The notes beneath the pieces are model-generated. The model was not told the origin of the DNA. It did no database searches and was given only the letters and a program-made list of their open reading frames with translations. 49,777 nt of DNA, from positions 1 to 49,777 of the forward strand of contig MDVR01000061.1 in assembly GCA_001940725.1 (NCBI GenBank), given 5' to 3'. Source of the stretch: Candidatus Heimdallarchaeota archaeon LC_2 (lineage in GTDB: Archaea > Asgardarchaeota > Heimdallarchaeia > Heimdallarchaeales > Kariarchaeaceae). Made by a program: the position numbers and the translations under genes. This document shows, one piece after another, positions 1-7,742 of this stretch. Position 1 is the stretch's first letter; each line of letters opens with the position of its first letter.

Positions 1-74
1 TGTAGGTAATTATTTTATCCTTAGCATTGTTTAGGTCCAATCAAATATTGAAAATAAAAATTGTTAGGTTAGAT

Positions 75-93
75 AATCGATCTAGCTTGTCTC
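75..93 (-). repeat. 19-bp dispersed motif, minus orientation
   Basis: The reverse complement reads GAGACAAGCTAGATCGATT, a perfect match to the plus strand at 6447-6465 and 17 of 19 to 5787-5805. It is repeated at 530-548 by the tandem duplication. All copies lie in gaps beside gene 3' ends in the first 6.5 kb. Confidence 0.6.
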
Positions 94-205
94 TCAGGTT
101 CAGTCAATCGTTTAATTAAATAGCAATTCATTTATTTTAACTATTTCATTTTTTATTTCTGCTAATTTAATATATCAAAAGCTTCAATGCTAAAAATTCT
201 ATGAA

Positions 206-231
206 ATGCGTATTATGCTCATAATCCGCAT
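206..231. repeat. Dispersed hairpin, copy 1
   Basis: ATGCGTATTATG and CATAATCCGCAT form a 12-bp stem with one mismatch and a 2-base turn. It lies downstream of the truncated TPR fragment. The flank TTCTATGAA just before it recurs in similar form (TTCTGTGAA) before the copy at 2460. Confidence 0.65.
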
Positions 232-282
232 ATATAATTATATTAAAATTTTATTTTTAGAGTTATACTTAGATTATTCTAT

Positions 283-495
283 TCAATCGATCCCCACCGG
301 TTTATCTGCAATATTTAACGCTTCTTTGATATAATTACTAAAGTTAGAATTTTTAATTCTGTCCTTAACAGATTTGTCGATATTGTCCCATTTTGTAAAT
401 TCCAATTCTAATCTTCGTATTTCAGCATCTAGCTGATTTACGAAATTATCGAGATTGTAGGTAATTATTTTATCCTTAGCATTGTTTAGGTCCAA
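283..495 (-). pseudogene. Truncated duplicate of the TPR gene 3' end
   Basis: This is the copy of the last part of the neighbouring TPR gene created by the 455-bp duplication. Its coding sequence is identical to the gene's C-terminal residues as far as position 488, then runs into what is normally downstream flank, where a chance TTG could start a 70-residue reading frame. It has no promoter of its own that I can recognise and lacks all but the final helices and the shared C-terminal tail. I treat it as a non-functional fragment. Confidence 0.75.
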
Positions 496-529
496 TCAAA
501 TATTGAAAATAAAAATTGTTAGGTTAGAT

Positions 530-548
530 AATCGATCTAGCTTGTCTC
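530..548 (-). repeat. 19-bp dispersed motif, duplicated copy
   Basis: Same motif as at 75-93, exactly 455 bp further on, carried by the tandem duplication. It lies downstream of the intact TPR gene. Confidence 0.6.
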
Positions 549-660
549 TCAGGTTCAGTCAATCGTTTAATTAAATAGCAATTCATTTATTTTAACTATT
601 TCATTTTTTATTTCTGCTAATTTAATATATCAAAAGCTTCAATGCTAAAAATTCTATGAA

Positions 661-686
661 ATGCGTATTATGCTCATAATCCGCAT
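661..686. repeat. Dispersed hairpin, copy 1 duplicated
   Basis: Identical to the hairpin at 206-231 and displaced by 455 bp. It lies about 50 bp beyond the stop codon of the intact TPR gene, where it could act as a 3' end structure. Confidence 0.65.
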
Positions 687-737
687 ATATAATTATATTA
701 AAATTTTATTTTTAGAGTTATACTTAGATTATTCTAT

Positions 738-2300
738 TCAATCGATCCCCACCGGTTTATCTGCAATATTTAACGCTTCTTTGATATAATTACTAAAGTT
801 AGAATTTTTAATTCTGTCCTTAACAGATTTGTCGATATTGTCCCATTTTGTAAATTCCAATTCTAATCTTCGTATTTCAGCATCTAGCTGATTTACGAAA
901 TTATCGAGATTGTAGGTAATTATTTTATCCTTAGCATTGTTTAATATCTGAAATGCAAGACTAGGATCTCCTTTAATATAATAATTATATTTTGCTAGAA
1001 CTATCTGTTGATCAGTAAAATATAGTACAGCTTGTGGATTATTACGCAGAGGGATATTACTTAATTTCTCCATCAACTTATCAATTTGATCAATTGTGTC
1101 TTGATCATCTGATAATAAAACATCCTGCAATAATAATTCGAGGAGATTTAATGATATAAACTCTTGAGAAATATAATCAATAGATCGATCATATGTTTTT
1201 AACAATTCTTCGAATATATCTATGGCTTTAATTCTTTTTCTGAGGTTTCCTGATTTTAAAATTAGTGCTTGAGCATACTTGGTATAATTTGTCATATATT
1301 CATTATCCGAATGTGAGTTACTCAATTCCTGTAAATCACTATATTTTTCTTCCGCTTGTTCAAAATAAACGATTCGAAGAGTTACTCTGAATCTTGTGTA
1401 ATAAAAATTAAAAATATCAAAATGTCCAATGAAGGTTAGTAAGGAGTCTCCATGCTCTTTTACATATAACAAACTTTCCTGATATATTGACAAAGCTTCA
1501 TCATAGTTACCCTCTTGGTATAAATAATGACCTTTTGAAGTTAAACGAGCAGAAATTCCAAATGCATTTTTAAAATGCCTGGCAATATCTAATCCTTTCT
1601 CATTCAATTCCTTCGCTAATTGCAAATCTCCTTTTAATGAATTCAGCCAAGAGAGATTTCCCAGCGATTGGAATTGCCATAAATTTTGGTATTTCTCACT
1701 TGCATTTAAACTTCTTTGAAATGACTTTTCTGCTTCTTTAAAATTTCCACTATCAAGATAATAAATACCAAGAGTATTATGAGCTAAATCTGAAATGTAT
1801 TCTCCATCACCTGATATTTTCAAAGAAGCTTCAGTGCATAATTTATGAAATTTTATTACATCCGAGAGATTATTAGTAAATTTCACTTCATAAGACGCTT
1901 TAATTGAATAATAGATCTGCATACAATAATATTTTTCCCAATCGTCATGATAATCTATATCAGGATAAGATTTTTCCATAATTATTAAATATTTTTTAAA
2001 TTGTTCTTTACTGTCAATAGAATCATGAACCCTCGTGTAATAATAGCAATAATTATAATTGATCATAAATTGGATAAATTTATCTTCTAATCTCTTATTA
2101 TTATTTTCTATTTCAGCTAAATGTTCATGAAATTCATCTAGATGTCGAAAAGAAACATTGTATTTTGAGATGAATAATTTTCCAAAGGCAATATCTAATG
2201 GATCTTTTAATTCTTTCATGAGGGATTTAGCCTTCACAATATCTGTATTGTACCAAATTTCATCATGTATTTTTTTTACTTTCGCTGAAAAACGAGGCAT
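738..2300 (-). CDS. TPR-repeat protein
   Basis: A helical-repeat protein of about 520 residues. TPR-type pairs are visible in the middle, for example NTLGIYYLDSGNFKEAEKSF and the region YDEALSIYQESL. Such proteins are protein-protein scaffolds; no catalytic domain is visible. I chose the ATG at 2298-2300 because the protein from there (MPRFSAKVKKIHDEIWYN) resembles the start of the other TPR protein at 4209. A TTG at 2379-2381 would add 27 hydrophobic residues that could imitate a signal peptide, but it abuts the hairpin at 2383. The last 35 residues (KWDNI, then NFSNYIKEALNIAD) resemble the tail of the next gene's NTF2-like product. Its 3' end is the part duplicated at the window edge. The partner is unknown. 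Confidence 0.85.
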   Translation of the reverse strand: MPRFSAKVKKIHDEIWYNTDIVKAKSLMKELKDPLDIAFGKLFISKYNVSFRHLDEFHEHLAEIENNNKRLEDKFIQFMINYNYCYYYTRVHDSIDSKEQFKKYLIIMEKSYPDIDYHDDWEKYYCMQIYYSIKASYEVKFTNNLSDVIKFHKLCTEASLKISGDGEYISDLAHNTLGIYYLDSGNFKEAEKSFQRSLNASEKYQNLWQFQSLGNLSWLNSLKGDLQLAKELNEKGLDIARHFKNAFGISARLTSKGHYLYQEGNYDEALSIYQESLLYVKEHGDSLLTFIGHFDIFNFYYTRFRVTLRIVYFEQAEEKYSDLQELSNSHSDNEYMTNYTKYAQALILKSGNLRKRIKAIDIFEELLKTYDRSIDYISQEFISLNLLELLLQDVLLSDDQDTIDQIDKLMEKLSNIPLRNNPQAVLYFTDQQIVLAKYNYYIKGDPSLAFQILNNAKDKIITYNLDNFVNQLDAEIRRLELEFTKWDNIDKSVKDRIKNSNFSNYIKEALNIADKPVGID

Positions 2301-2382
2301 TGCAGCTAGAGCGATTTTAAAAACATTTATTAGGCTTATCAAGAATAATGTCAGAAATTGGTAAAATACTAGTACTTTCAAT

Positions 2383-2406
2383 TGCGTAGTATCATCCTAA
2401 TGCGCA
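2383..2406. repeat. Dispersed hairpin, copy 2
   Basis: TGCGTAGTATCATCCTAATGCGCA is an imperfect inverted repeat. Stem, loop TCATCC and the 3' flank TTCGAATATTTTATGAAA match the copy at 6351-6372 closely. It lies between the TPR gene start and the end of the NTF2-like gene. Confidence 0.65.
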
Positions 2407-2459
2407 CTTCGAATATTTTATGAAATCCAAATTTCCCTAAGAATTAATAATTCTGTGAA

Positions 2460-2485
2460 ATGCGTAGTTTGCTCATAATCTGCAT
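2460..2485. repeat. Dispersed hairpin, copy 3
   Basis: The sequence ATGCGTAG, TTTGCTCATAATC, TGCAT is a decayed version of copy 1 with the same GCTCATAATC core and the same TTCTGTGAA-type flank. It sits about 35 bp downstream of the NTF2-like gene's stop. Confidence 0.55.
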
Positions 2486-2518
2486 ATTATTTGTCAACAA
2501 ATTATTATCGATCATTTG

Positions 2519-3070
2519 TCAATCTTCTTGCGAATCCTGTAGAATTTTCTGAGCCTGAAGTAAATAAGATTTAAATTTCACCTTATCAATTTTTGATGAA
2601 AGATGAGGGTCTAAATCAAAAATATTCACCCATTTTGTAATCTGTTTTTCAAACCCAGAAATCGTAGGAAAGTATTGTCCTTCCTCAATTCCAAGCTCAG
2701 GAGTGGAGACATGCGTATGAACGATTTTCCATCCATCCTCTTCTTTCTCCAGAATAAGGGTGACCCTAATCCATTGTTCACCAACCAACTCCTCCTTCTC
2801 CATAGACATTGCAAGTTCGTTAATTACCCATGCAAAGTTACCGGCTAAATAGATTTGACGAGGAGACGTGTCTCTATATCTAGGTTTACCTTGTAAATTC
2901 AAAACTTCTCTCATCCCTTCGCGTCCGTAGATATGATCATTTTTTCCGCTTCCAAGATGCAAGTAATTTTTCTTATCAGAGTAAAACGATATGTATTTTT
3001 CAAAGTCTCCTTGTGCACTTAACTCCTTCATTTCATCTAATATCTTAATAATTTCTTGTTCTTCATTCAT
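2519..3070 (-). CDS. NTF2/SnoaL-like (DUF4440-type) protein
   Basis: A 183-residue protein starting at ATG 3068-3070; the longer frame begins at a TTG three codons earlier and looks less likely. Residues 5-125 have the pattern of an NTF2-like cone fold: an N-terminal helix, GREGMREVL, the strand region RQIYLAGNFAWVINELAM, and the paired strands WIRVTLILEKEEDGWKIVHTH typical of DUF4440/SnoaL-3 proteins. The family includes ligand-binding and association domains as well as enzymes, so the substrate cannot be told. The last 45 residues (TKWVNIFDLDPHLSSKIDK, then FKSYLLQAQKIL) are not part of the fold and resemble the C-terminal tail of the adjacent TPR protein. It is divergent from another NTF2-like gene. 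Confidence 0.8.
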   Translation of the reverse strand: MNEEQEIIKILDEMKELSAQGDFEKYISFYSDKKNYLHLGSGKNDHIYGREGMREVLNLQGKPRYRDTSPRQIYLAGNFAWVINELAMSMEKEELVGEQWIRVTLILEKEEDGWKIVHTHVSTPELGIEEGQYFPTISGFEKQITKWVNIFDLDPHLSSKIDKVKFKSYLLQAQKILQDSQED

Positions 3071-3146
3071 AGCATCCAATTTTGAATTTAATATTTGAGA
3101 TTATTTGTCTAAATATGAAGTAATGATATTATTTTCGAAAAAGACC

Positions 3147-3176
3147 AATTGCGTCTTATCAACCTAATGCGCAATT
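3147..3176. repeat. Dispersed hairpin, copy 4
   Basis: Perfect 7-bp arms AATTGCG and CGCAATT enclose TCTTATCAACCTAATG, which resembles the core of copies 2 and 6. It lies in the 329-bp gap between two divergent NTF2-like genes. Confidence 0.6.
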
Positions 3177-3206
3177 CAAAAAATGAATAAAATAAAATAA
3201 TAAAAT

Positions 3207-3241
3207 AAAGTCCTTAGAGGGGATATACCTCTAAGAACTTT
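3207..3241. other. Strong stem-loop in a divergent intergenic region
   Basis: AAAGT, one base, CTTAGAGG, then the loop GGATATA, then CCTCTAAG, one base, ACTTT: a 14-position stem with a single C/A mismatch. It is unrelated to the ATGCG hairpin family. The genes on both sides point away, so it is not an ordinary terminator. It may be a regulatory structure, a small RNA or the remnant of a mobile element. The remainder of this gap (3071-3399) shows only AT-rich sequence and the hairpin at 3147. Confidence 0.6.
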
Positions 3242-3399
3242 CTGAGCACTGTAACATTTAATTTAATAAATTCGTAATGACCACTATCTCGGATTTGATA
3301 ATATTCATTCGTCATTGGGTGTTTTTATTGTATTCAACAAAAGTTGTAAGTCAACCATTCATCAACATACTTATTTTCTTAATATGAATAATATATCTT

Positions 3400-3981
3400 G
3401 TGAACACTGAGAAAAATTTGGAAGTGGTAAAACAATATTACGTGGCAAGAAATACAAAGAATTGGGAATCATTGCTTAGCTTGTTTCATGATGAATATCC
3501 GATGGATCGATCTAGTTCAGCTGCGCTTGGAGATTATGTTACAGAAATTACAGAAGCAGGTATCAACCCAGGAATTCAATTTTTTCAATTACTAGGTTAT
3601 GATGATAAAATAATTACTGAGGCTCAGAATTTTCTCTTATCAGTCATTGATAAACAATCCAATGTTAATTACTTAAAGTGGAGATCACAGTTTATATCTA
3701 ATTTTGAGATCCAAGATGTCATGGTGGATAAAAACCGAGTTTGGGTCTACGTGAATTCAGTGGTCCTTACATCTTATCACCGTGAACTAAATTTTTCAGG
3801 ATTTCAGCAATTCGTATTTAAAGAATCAAAAATAACTGCATCATATCGAGCTGGACGTTATCTTGGATCAGTTATTCAAATGGGAAAGGTAATTATGGCC
3901 GCAAATGATAAAGAAGAGATTAACAATTATTTACAAGTTTTACGTAATTTGGGAATTTTACCAAATAATATTGATAATTAG
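3400..3981 (+). CDS. NTF2/SnoaL-like protein
   Basis: A 193-residue protein read from a GTG start; the nearby ATG at 3384 is out of frame. The opening NLEVVKQYYVARNTKNWESL followed by FHDEYPMD is the classic first helix and turn of SnoaL/NTF2-like domains. Later strands (FEIQDVMVDKNRVWVYVNSV and FQQFVFKESKITASY) complete a possible cone fold. The region between them holds an extra roughly 60-residue helical insertion. No catalytic residues can be assigned. It ends in a short helix, EEINNYLQVLRNLG, that may be a reduced form of the tail seen in the neighbouring proteins. It is divergent from the first NTF2-like gene and followed by a TPR gene on the same strand. Confidence 0.7.
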   Translation: MNTEKNLEVVKQYYVARNTKNWESLLSLFHDEYPMDRSSSAALGDYVTEITEAGINPGIQFFQLLGYDDKIITEAQNFLLSVIDKQSNVNYLKWRSQFISNFEIQDVMVDKNRVWVYVNSVVLTSYHRELNFSGFQQFVFKESKITASYRAGRYLGSVIQMGKVIMAANDKEEINNYLQVLRNLGILPNNIDN

Positions 3982-4208
3982 CGATTAAACAAAAGCTATT
4001 CTAGGTACTACGCTTTCAAATTTTATTTACAAAACAAAACGCCTGGATTTTAAATGAACGTGGGCTAAACATCTCGCCGAAGCTCGACGCTTACACCCTG
4101 TTTCTTTCGATCATGACATTGGTCTATCAATTGTTCTTTTTGCAACAATACATAATTAGGTAGTAAATAAGTATTAAATAAATAGCCCACTCCATTATAT
4201 GAGATAAA

Positions 4209-5708
4209 ATGCCTCTTGATGTAATTCAATCTCTTTTTGATAAGGCAGAATTTGATAAGGCACTAAATATAATTGAAACAAGTACTGCGAACAAACTAGA
4301 TTTGATGTATCTAAAGAGTATTGCATATCGAAAAATTTGGATGATCGATGAATCTATTGAATCCGCAAATCAACTGTTAGTTGAGAGTAGAACCTCAAAT
4401 AATAGGATTCATGAACTGAATGCATTGATCCAACTGGGCTATTCCACAATTCTAAATGGTTCCACATCTTCGATCACCAACAGTCTAAATTATCTCACTC
4501 AATTTGAAAAAATATGGAATGATCTAAATGCCCAAGAAAAATCAAAACTAGAGGAGATAGAGGCATATTATTATCATGTTAAAGGCACATCATCTGGGAA
4601 TTACGCGGAATCAATAGATTATTACATAAAGAGTTTGAAAATTCGGAAGAATCTGAGATACAAATTTGAATTGATCCCTTCTCTTCATCAGTTAGCATAT
4701 TTTAGTATATTAGAAGGTGAGTATGAGACATCATTCCAATATGCCACCCAATTATTAGATGTTGCTGACACGCAAGGTAATGATGATAGTAAGAGTTTTG
4801 CCTATGAGTCTCTAGCTGAGTATTATAGAATAAGGGGAGAATTTTCTAAAGTAGAAATCTATTACCAAAAAATAGTAGAAATTAATGAGAGATTAATTTC
4901 AAGATATAACAGACCTACCTCTTACATTAATAAATATGGGACATTGGCTCGTATGCATGAATTGCAAGGAAATTGGGATAAATGTATAGAAGCTTCTGAA
5001 AATGTCATTCAATATTTAGAAATAGCAGGCCGAGATTACTATATTAGCAATAATATCTATAATCTAATTACATTTGCATTAAAAGTTTCAGATAAAGCAT
5101 TAATTGACAAATATATGAAAAAACTAGATGCATTAGTCATCCAAAGCAATAATCATCCAAAGCCAATATTTTACCAGCAGTTATGTAAAGCACTGATCTT
5201 TAAAAGTAATAAACGAGCAAAACAGAAAACTGAAGCACAAAAAATATTTGAGGAATTGCTTGAGAAAAAACTTTTCCATGAATATCGAAGAGTGGAGATC
5301 CTATTTCATCTAGCCGAACTCTTATTAGATGAATTAAAACTCTATGGGGAGGAGGAGGTTTTATCTGAAATAACTAATGTAATCAAAAAAATATCTGAAA
5401 TCGCCGAGGATCAAAATCTTCATTCATTACGTATTGAAGCTCTCCTCCTCCAATCAAGGCTAGCTTTTTTCAATAGAGAAGTAATTGTATCAAATAAATT
5501 AATACAAGAAGCTCGATCTATAGCTGATAATACCAAATTAACTCATTTTCAAAAGATCATTAAAGATGAAGAAATATATATTAATACTGAAATTGAACTT
5601 GCATCTGAGATTACTAATAAAGCAGCACCTTTTCGCGATAGACTTGAGAAAATAAAAATTATTGATTATATTAATGAGATGAAAAAGTTGACAAAAGGGA
5701 TTGAGTAA
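4209..5708 (+). CDS. TPR-repeat protein
   Basis: A 499-residue protein built almost wholly of helical pairs, with TPR-like units such as ESLAEYYRIRGEFSKVEIYY and ARMHELQGNWDKCIEAS. It starts at a clear ATG. It is a distant paralogue of the TPR protein at 738. Both open with short helices after MP, and both end in a helix of the A-x-x-I-A-x-x-x-x-L type followed by a tail (FRDRLEKIKIIDYINEMKKL here). It probably acts as a cytoplasmic scaffold or sensor, as no signal peptide or membrane segment is seen. The 227-bp gap before it contains a short patch of raised GC that is discussed separately. Confidence 0.85.
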   Translation: MPLDVIQSLFDKAEFDKALNIIETSTANKLDLMYLKSIAYRKIWMIDESIESANQLLVESRTSNNRIHELNALIQLGYSTILNGSTSSITNSLNYLTQFEKIWNDLNAQEKSKLEEIEAYYYHVKGTSSGNYAESIDYYIKSLKIRKNLRYKFELIPSLHQLAYFSILEGEYETSFQYATQLLDVADTQGNDDSKSFAYESLAEYYRIRGEFSKVEIYYQKIVEINERLISRYNRPTSYINKYGTLARMHELQGNWDKCIEASENVIQYLEIAGRDYYISNNIYNLITFALKVSDKALIDKYMKKLDALVIQSNNHPKPIFYQQLCKALIFKSNKRAKQKTEAQKIFEELLEKKLFHEYRRVEILFHLAELLLDELKLYGEEEVLSEITNVIKKISEIAEDQNLHSLRIEALLLQSRLAFFNREVIVSNKLIQEARSIADNTKLTHFQKIIKDEEIYINTEIELASEITNKAAPFRDRLEKIKIIDYINEMKKLTKGIE

Positions 5709-5786
5709 TCATATTTATTTATATCAGGATCAATTGAGTAACAAAATCCAATTGCATATTTCGATCGATTTGAAAAATCTAAACTT

Positions 5787-5805
5787 GAGACGAGCTAGAT
5801 AGATC
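5787..5805 (+). repeat. 19-bp dispersed motif, plus orientation
   Basis: GAGACGAGCTAGATAGATC differs at two positions from GAGACAAGCTAGATCGATT at 6447. It lies downstream of the TPR gene and about 50 bp before another hairpin copy. Confidence 0.5.
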
Positions 5806-5857
5806 TACTGTTCCTATTTTTATTACTATGCAGTGTATTAATTTGTACGTACAAAAC

Positions 5858-5884
5858 AAACGCTTTTTGCTCATAATACGCATT
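5858..5884. repeat. Dispersed hairpin, copy 5
   Basis: AAACGC, TTTTTGCTCATAATA, CGCATTT shares the GCTCATAAT core and CGCAT arm with copies 1 and 3, but its left arm is decayed. It lies between the convergent stops of the TPR gene and the small membrane-protein gene. Confidence 0.5.
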
Positions 5885-5902
5885 TGATTCATATTTGATC
5901 AT

Positions 5903-6238
5903 CTAGCTTGCATAATTATTCTCAATCACCCACAGGATTAGAAAAGTGAAGGGAATTAATGTACCAATGATTGATAGCTTAATAATCATCTGAAATAATA
6001 ATTTTGTTAATACTTGATCTATTTTTATTAACAACATAAAAATTGTCGCAAAAACACTGATAACAATTAACCCAAAAATAGGTACGATGAAATTGTTAAT
6101 CATCTCCTCCATTTTCTCATCTTGGAAAGTAACAGTTGCAATTCCAACGGATAGAAGTGCGACAATAAGGTCAACTTGAGATAATTCTTTCAGAATATGA
6201 GAAAGCGGGATTGAATTTTCACCTTCTGAGGTCTGCAA
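5903..6238 (-). CDS. Small membrane protein, unknown
   Basis: A 111-residue frame with a polar N-terminus and two or three membrane helices: DLIVALLSVGIATVTF is weakly hydrophobic, while FIVPIFGLIVISVFATIFML and IIGTLIPFTFLILWVI are clear. No family is recognised. The only suitable start is a TTG at 6236-6238, preceded by AT-rich sequence, which lowers confidence a little. It converges with the TPR gene at 4209 and may form a local unit with it, but there is no direct evidence of a shared role. Confidence 0.6.
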   Translation of the reverse strand: MQTSEGENSIPLSHILKELSQVDLIVALLSVGIATVTFQDEKMEEMINNFIVPIFGLIVISVFATIFMLLIKIDQVLTKLLFQMIIKLSIIGTLIPFTFLILWVIENNYAS

Positions 6239-6350
6239 TATGTAATTGTTTGATTTTAGACTTATAAGCTTTTATGATTAGCTGTGGGAAAATATCTCAC
6301 AATCACCGTACACGTTGGTCATAAAGGGAGATCAACCTTAAATCCCAAGT

Positions 6351-6372
6351 GCGTATTATCATCCTAATACGC
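6351..6372. repeat. Dispersed hairpin, copy 6 (perfect)
   Basis: GCGTATTA, loop TCATCC, TAATACGC: a perfect 8-bp stem with a 6-base loop. The 3' flank TTCGAATATTTTATGAAA is shared with the copy at 2383. It sits between the small membrane-protein gene and the response-regulator gene. Confidence 0.7.
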
Positions 6373-6446
6373 AATTCGAATATTTTATGAAACCCGAATA
6401 TCTTTAATCAATTATTGTACTTAAACATTAGATATTTTATTGAACT

Positions 6447-6465
6447 GAGACAAGCTAGATCGATT
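6447..6465 (+). repeat. 19-bp dispersed motif, plus orientation
   Basis: GAGACAAGCTAGATCGATT is the exact inverse of the motif at 75-93. It is followed after about 20 bp by the stop codon of the response-regulator gene, so together the two copies bracket the TPR/NTF2 region. Confidence 0.6.
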
Positions 6466-6485
6466 AAAATTCAAATCAATTCAAA

Positions 6486-7742
6486 TTATCCTTCTAATAG
6501 ATAATGAATAATATCTTCCATTATACGCTTCAAAACCGCATTTGTCAAATCCTTTATATTTTTCAAGGCTGTTATTCTTGTTTTAATTAAGAAACTTATC
6601 CTGTTATAATCAGATACAATTCTCTCAGCAATATCTGTAAAGTAAATACAGAATAATACGAGTTTATTATCAATTTTAGTCGCATAAACCAGAGAAGAAA
6701 GAAGATTTTCGGATGTAACAGGCAATGGACCAAATAGTCCTTCTTGAAAATTCTCTCCTTGACCCACCAGTGTAAAGAAAAAGATGGAATTTCTCATATA
6801 TTCAACTTCAGAAAGTAAATGGTCGTTCAATTTCATTATGACATTGGGACCATGATCATCTACATGAAGAACAGCGAGTGAAATTGAGTCATAATATTCC
6901 TGATATGTACTTGCAGCTCTGCCCACAGTTGTTTTAACATCATCAGATCGCACAGGTAGTGCTGGTAATCCAATCATTTCTGGAGACACCTGTTCGAAAA
7001 GATATGCTAGATGTCTTTTTGAAGAAACTGTACCTATAGCATTTTGAAATAAATTGATAATAAATTCATCAGAATAAATGAATTGCAATTCAAATTGTAA
7101 ATCCACTGTGATTTGCTTGAGGGCATTGATGACTTCATCTTCTGTATGTAATCCCCATAAACCAGGATCTAATTTGATGGTCCGATCATAGGTATCAATA
7201 ATTAACATGCCTTTAGTAGTTCTCTGCATATCTTCAAGTATAGTTGAAGTTTGTTGTTGAATAATATGTCTCAAGGTTGAAGAGGCGTGTGCAGTTAATT
7301 CATCGAAAAATTCTGTTAGGAGAGTGGTGGCCACACCAATTGTAGAAATTTCCTCCACCGTTGGGGTTTGAATATTATCTGATATTTTTTGTAATAAAAT
7401 TGTTAATCGTTCTAGTAGTACCGGTTTTTGTATAAAATCAATTGCTCCTAATCTTAAGGCAGCAGAAATGGCATCAGTTTGTGCAATACCTGATAGCATT
7501 ATTACCTTAATATGCGGTAAGGTGTCAGAAACAATCTCTAATAATTCTAAACCAGTAATATTCGGTAGAATGATGTCTAGAAATAAAACATCAGTATTGA
7601 GAAATTGGGCCTTATCTAAGAATTCTTGTCCATCTCCAAAAGAAGCAATAACTTGATGACCTGCTTCTTTAATCATATTTGAGACTGCTTCTCGAATGAA
7701 AAGGCTGTCATCAATTATTACACAGCCAAGACTATGCGCCAC
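6486..7742 (-). CDS. Orphan response regulator with unknown C-terminal domain
   Basis: The first 120 residues are a CheY-like receiver. It has the acidic pair in VIIDDS, the phospho-acceptor Asp in VLFLDIILP (near residue 56), Ser in VIMLSG and Lys in FIQKPV. I start it at GTG 7740-7742; a TTG five codons earlier is possible. The remaining 300 residues are not a known DNA-binding or enzyme output. Their second half (ISLAVLHVDDHGPNV, then a strand-rich stretch, then a long helix) resembles the longin/roadblock-like sensor folds common in archaea, but this is only a pattern impression. No histidine kinase lies nearby, so its phosphodonor is unknown. It is divergent from the GTPase gene. Confidence 0.85.
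   Translation of the reverse strand: MAHSLGCVIIDDSLFIREAVSNMIKEAGHQVIASFGDGQEFLDKAQFLNTDVLFLDIILPNITGLELLEIVSDTLPHIKVIMLSGIAQTDAISAALRLGAIDFIQKPVLLERLTILLQKISDNIQTPTVEEISTIGVATTLLTEFFDELTAHASSTLRHIIQQQTSTILEDMQRTTKGMLIIDTYDRTIKLDPGLWGLHTEDEVINALKQITVDLQFELQFIYSDEFIINLFQNAIGTVSSKRHLAYLFEQVSPEMIGLPALPVRSDDVKTTVGRAASTYQEYYDSISLAVLHVDDHGPNVIMKLNDHLLSEVEYMRNSIFFFTLVGQGENFQEGLFGPLPVTSENLLSSLVYATKIDNKLVLFCIYFTDIAERIVSDYNRISFLIKTRITALKNIKDLTNAVLKRIMEDIIHYLLEG

Larger units (their letters stand above)
1..943. repeat. 455-bp tandem duplication at the window edge
   Basis: Bases 34-488 are repeated at 489-943 with no difference that I can see by reading. Bases 1-33 equal 456-488 and 911-943, so the window opens inside a further unit. 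Each unit holds the last roughly 68 codons of the TPR gene on the minus strand plus about 250 bp of its downstream flank. The unit joins at the sequence ATTGTTTA, where the intact gene continues into different sequence after position 943. It could be a real recent tandem duplication or a contig-end assembly loop; the exact period and the position at base 1 make an artefact quite possible. Confidence 0.9.

Noticed and set aside
1..943. Possible CRISPR array at the left edge
   Set aside because: The repeat unit is 455 bp and contains coding sequence; there are no short repeats with regular unique spacers.
2301..2381. Signal peptide on the first TPR protein
   Set aside because: It depends on a TTG start next to the hairpin at 2383, and the second TPR protein has no such extension.
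6281..6300. Small inverted repeat TGTGGGA/TCTCACA
   Set aside because: Short, needs a G-T pair, and has no relative elsewhere in the window.
75..6465. Calling the bracketed region a transposon
   Set aside because: No transposase or integrase gene and no target-site duplication could be recognised.
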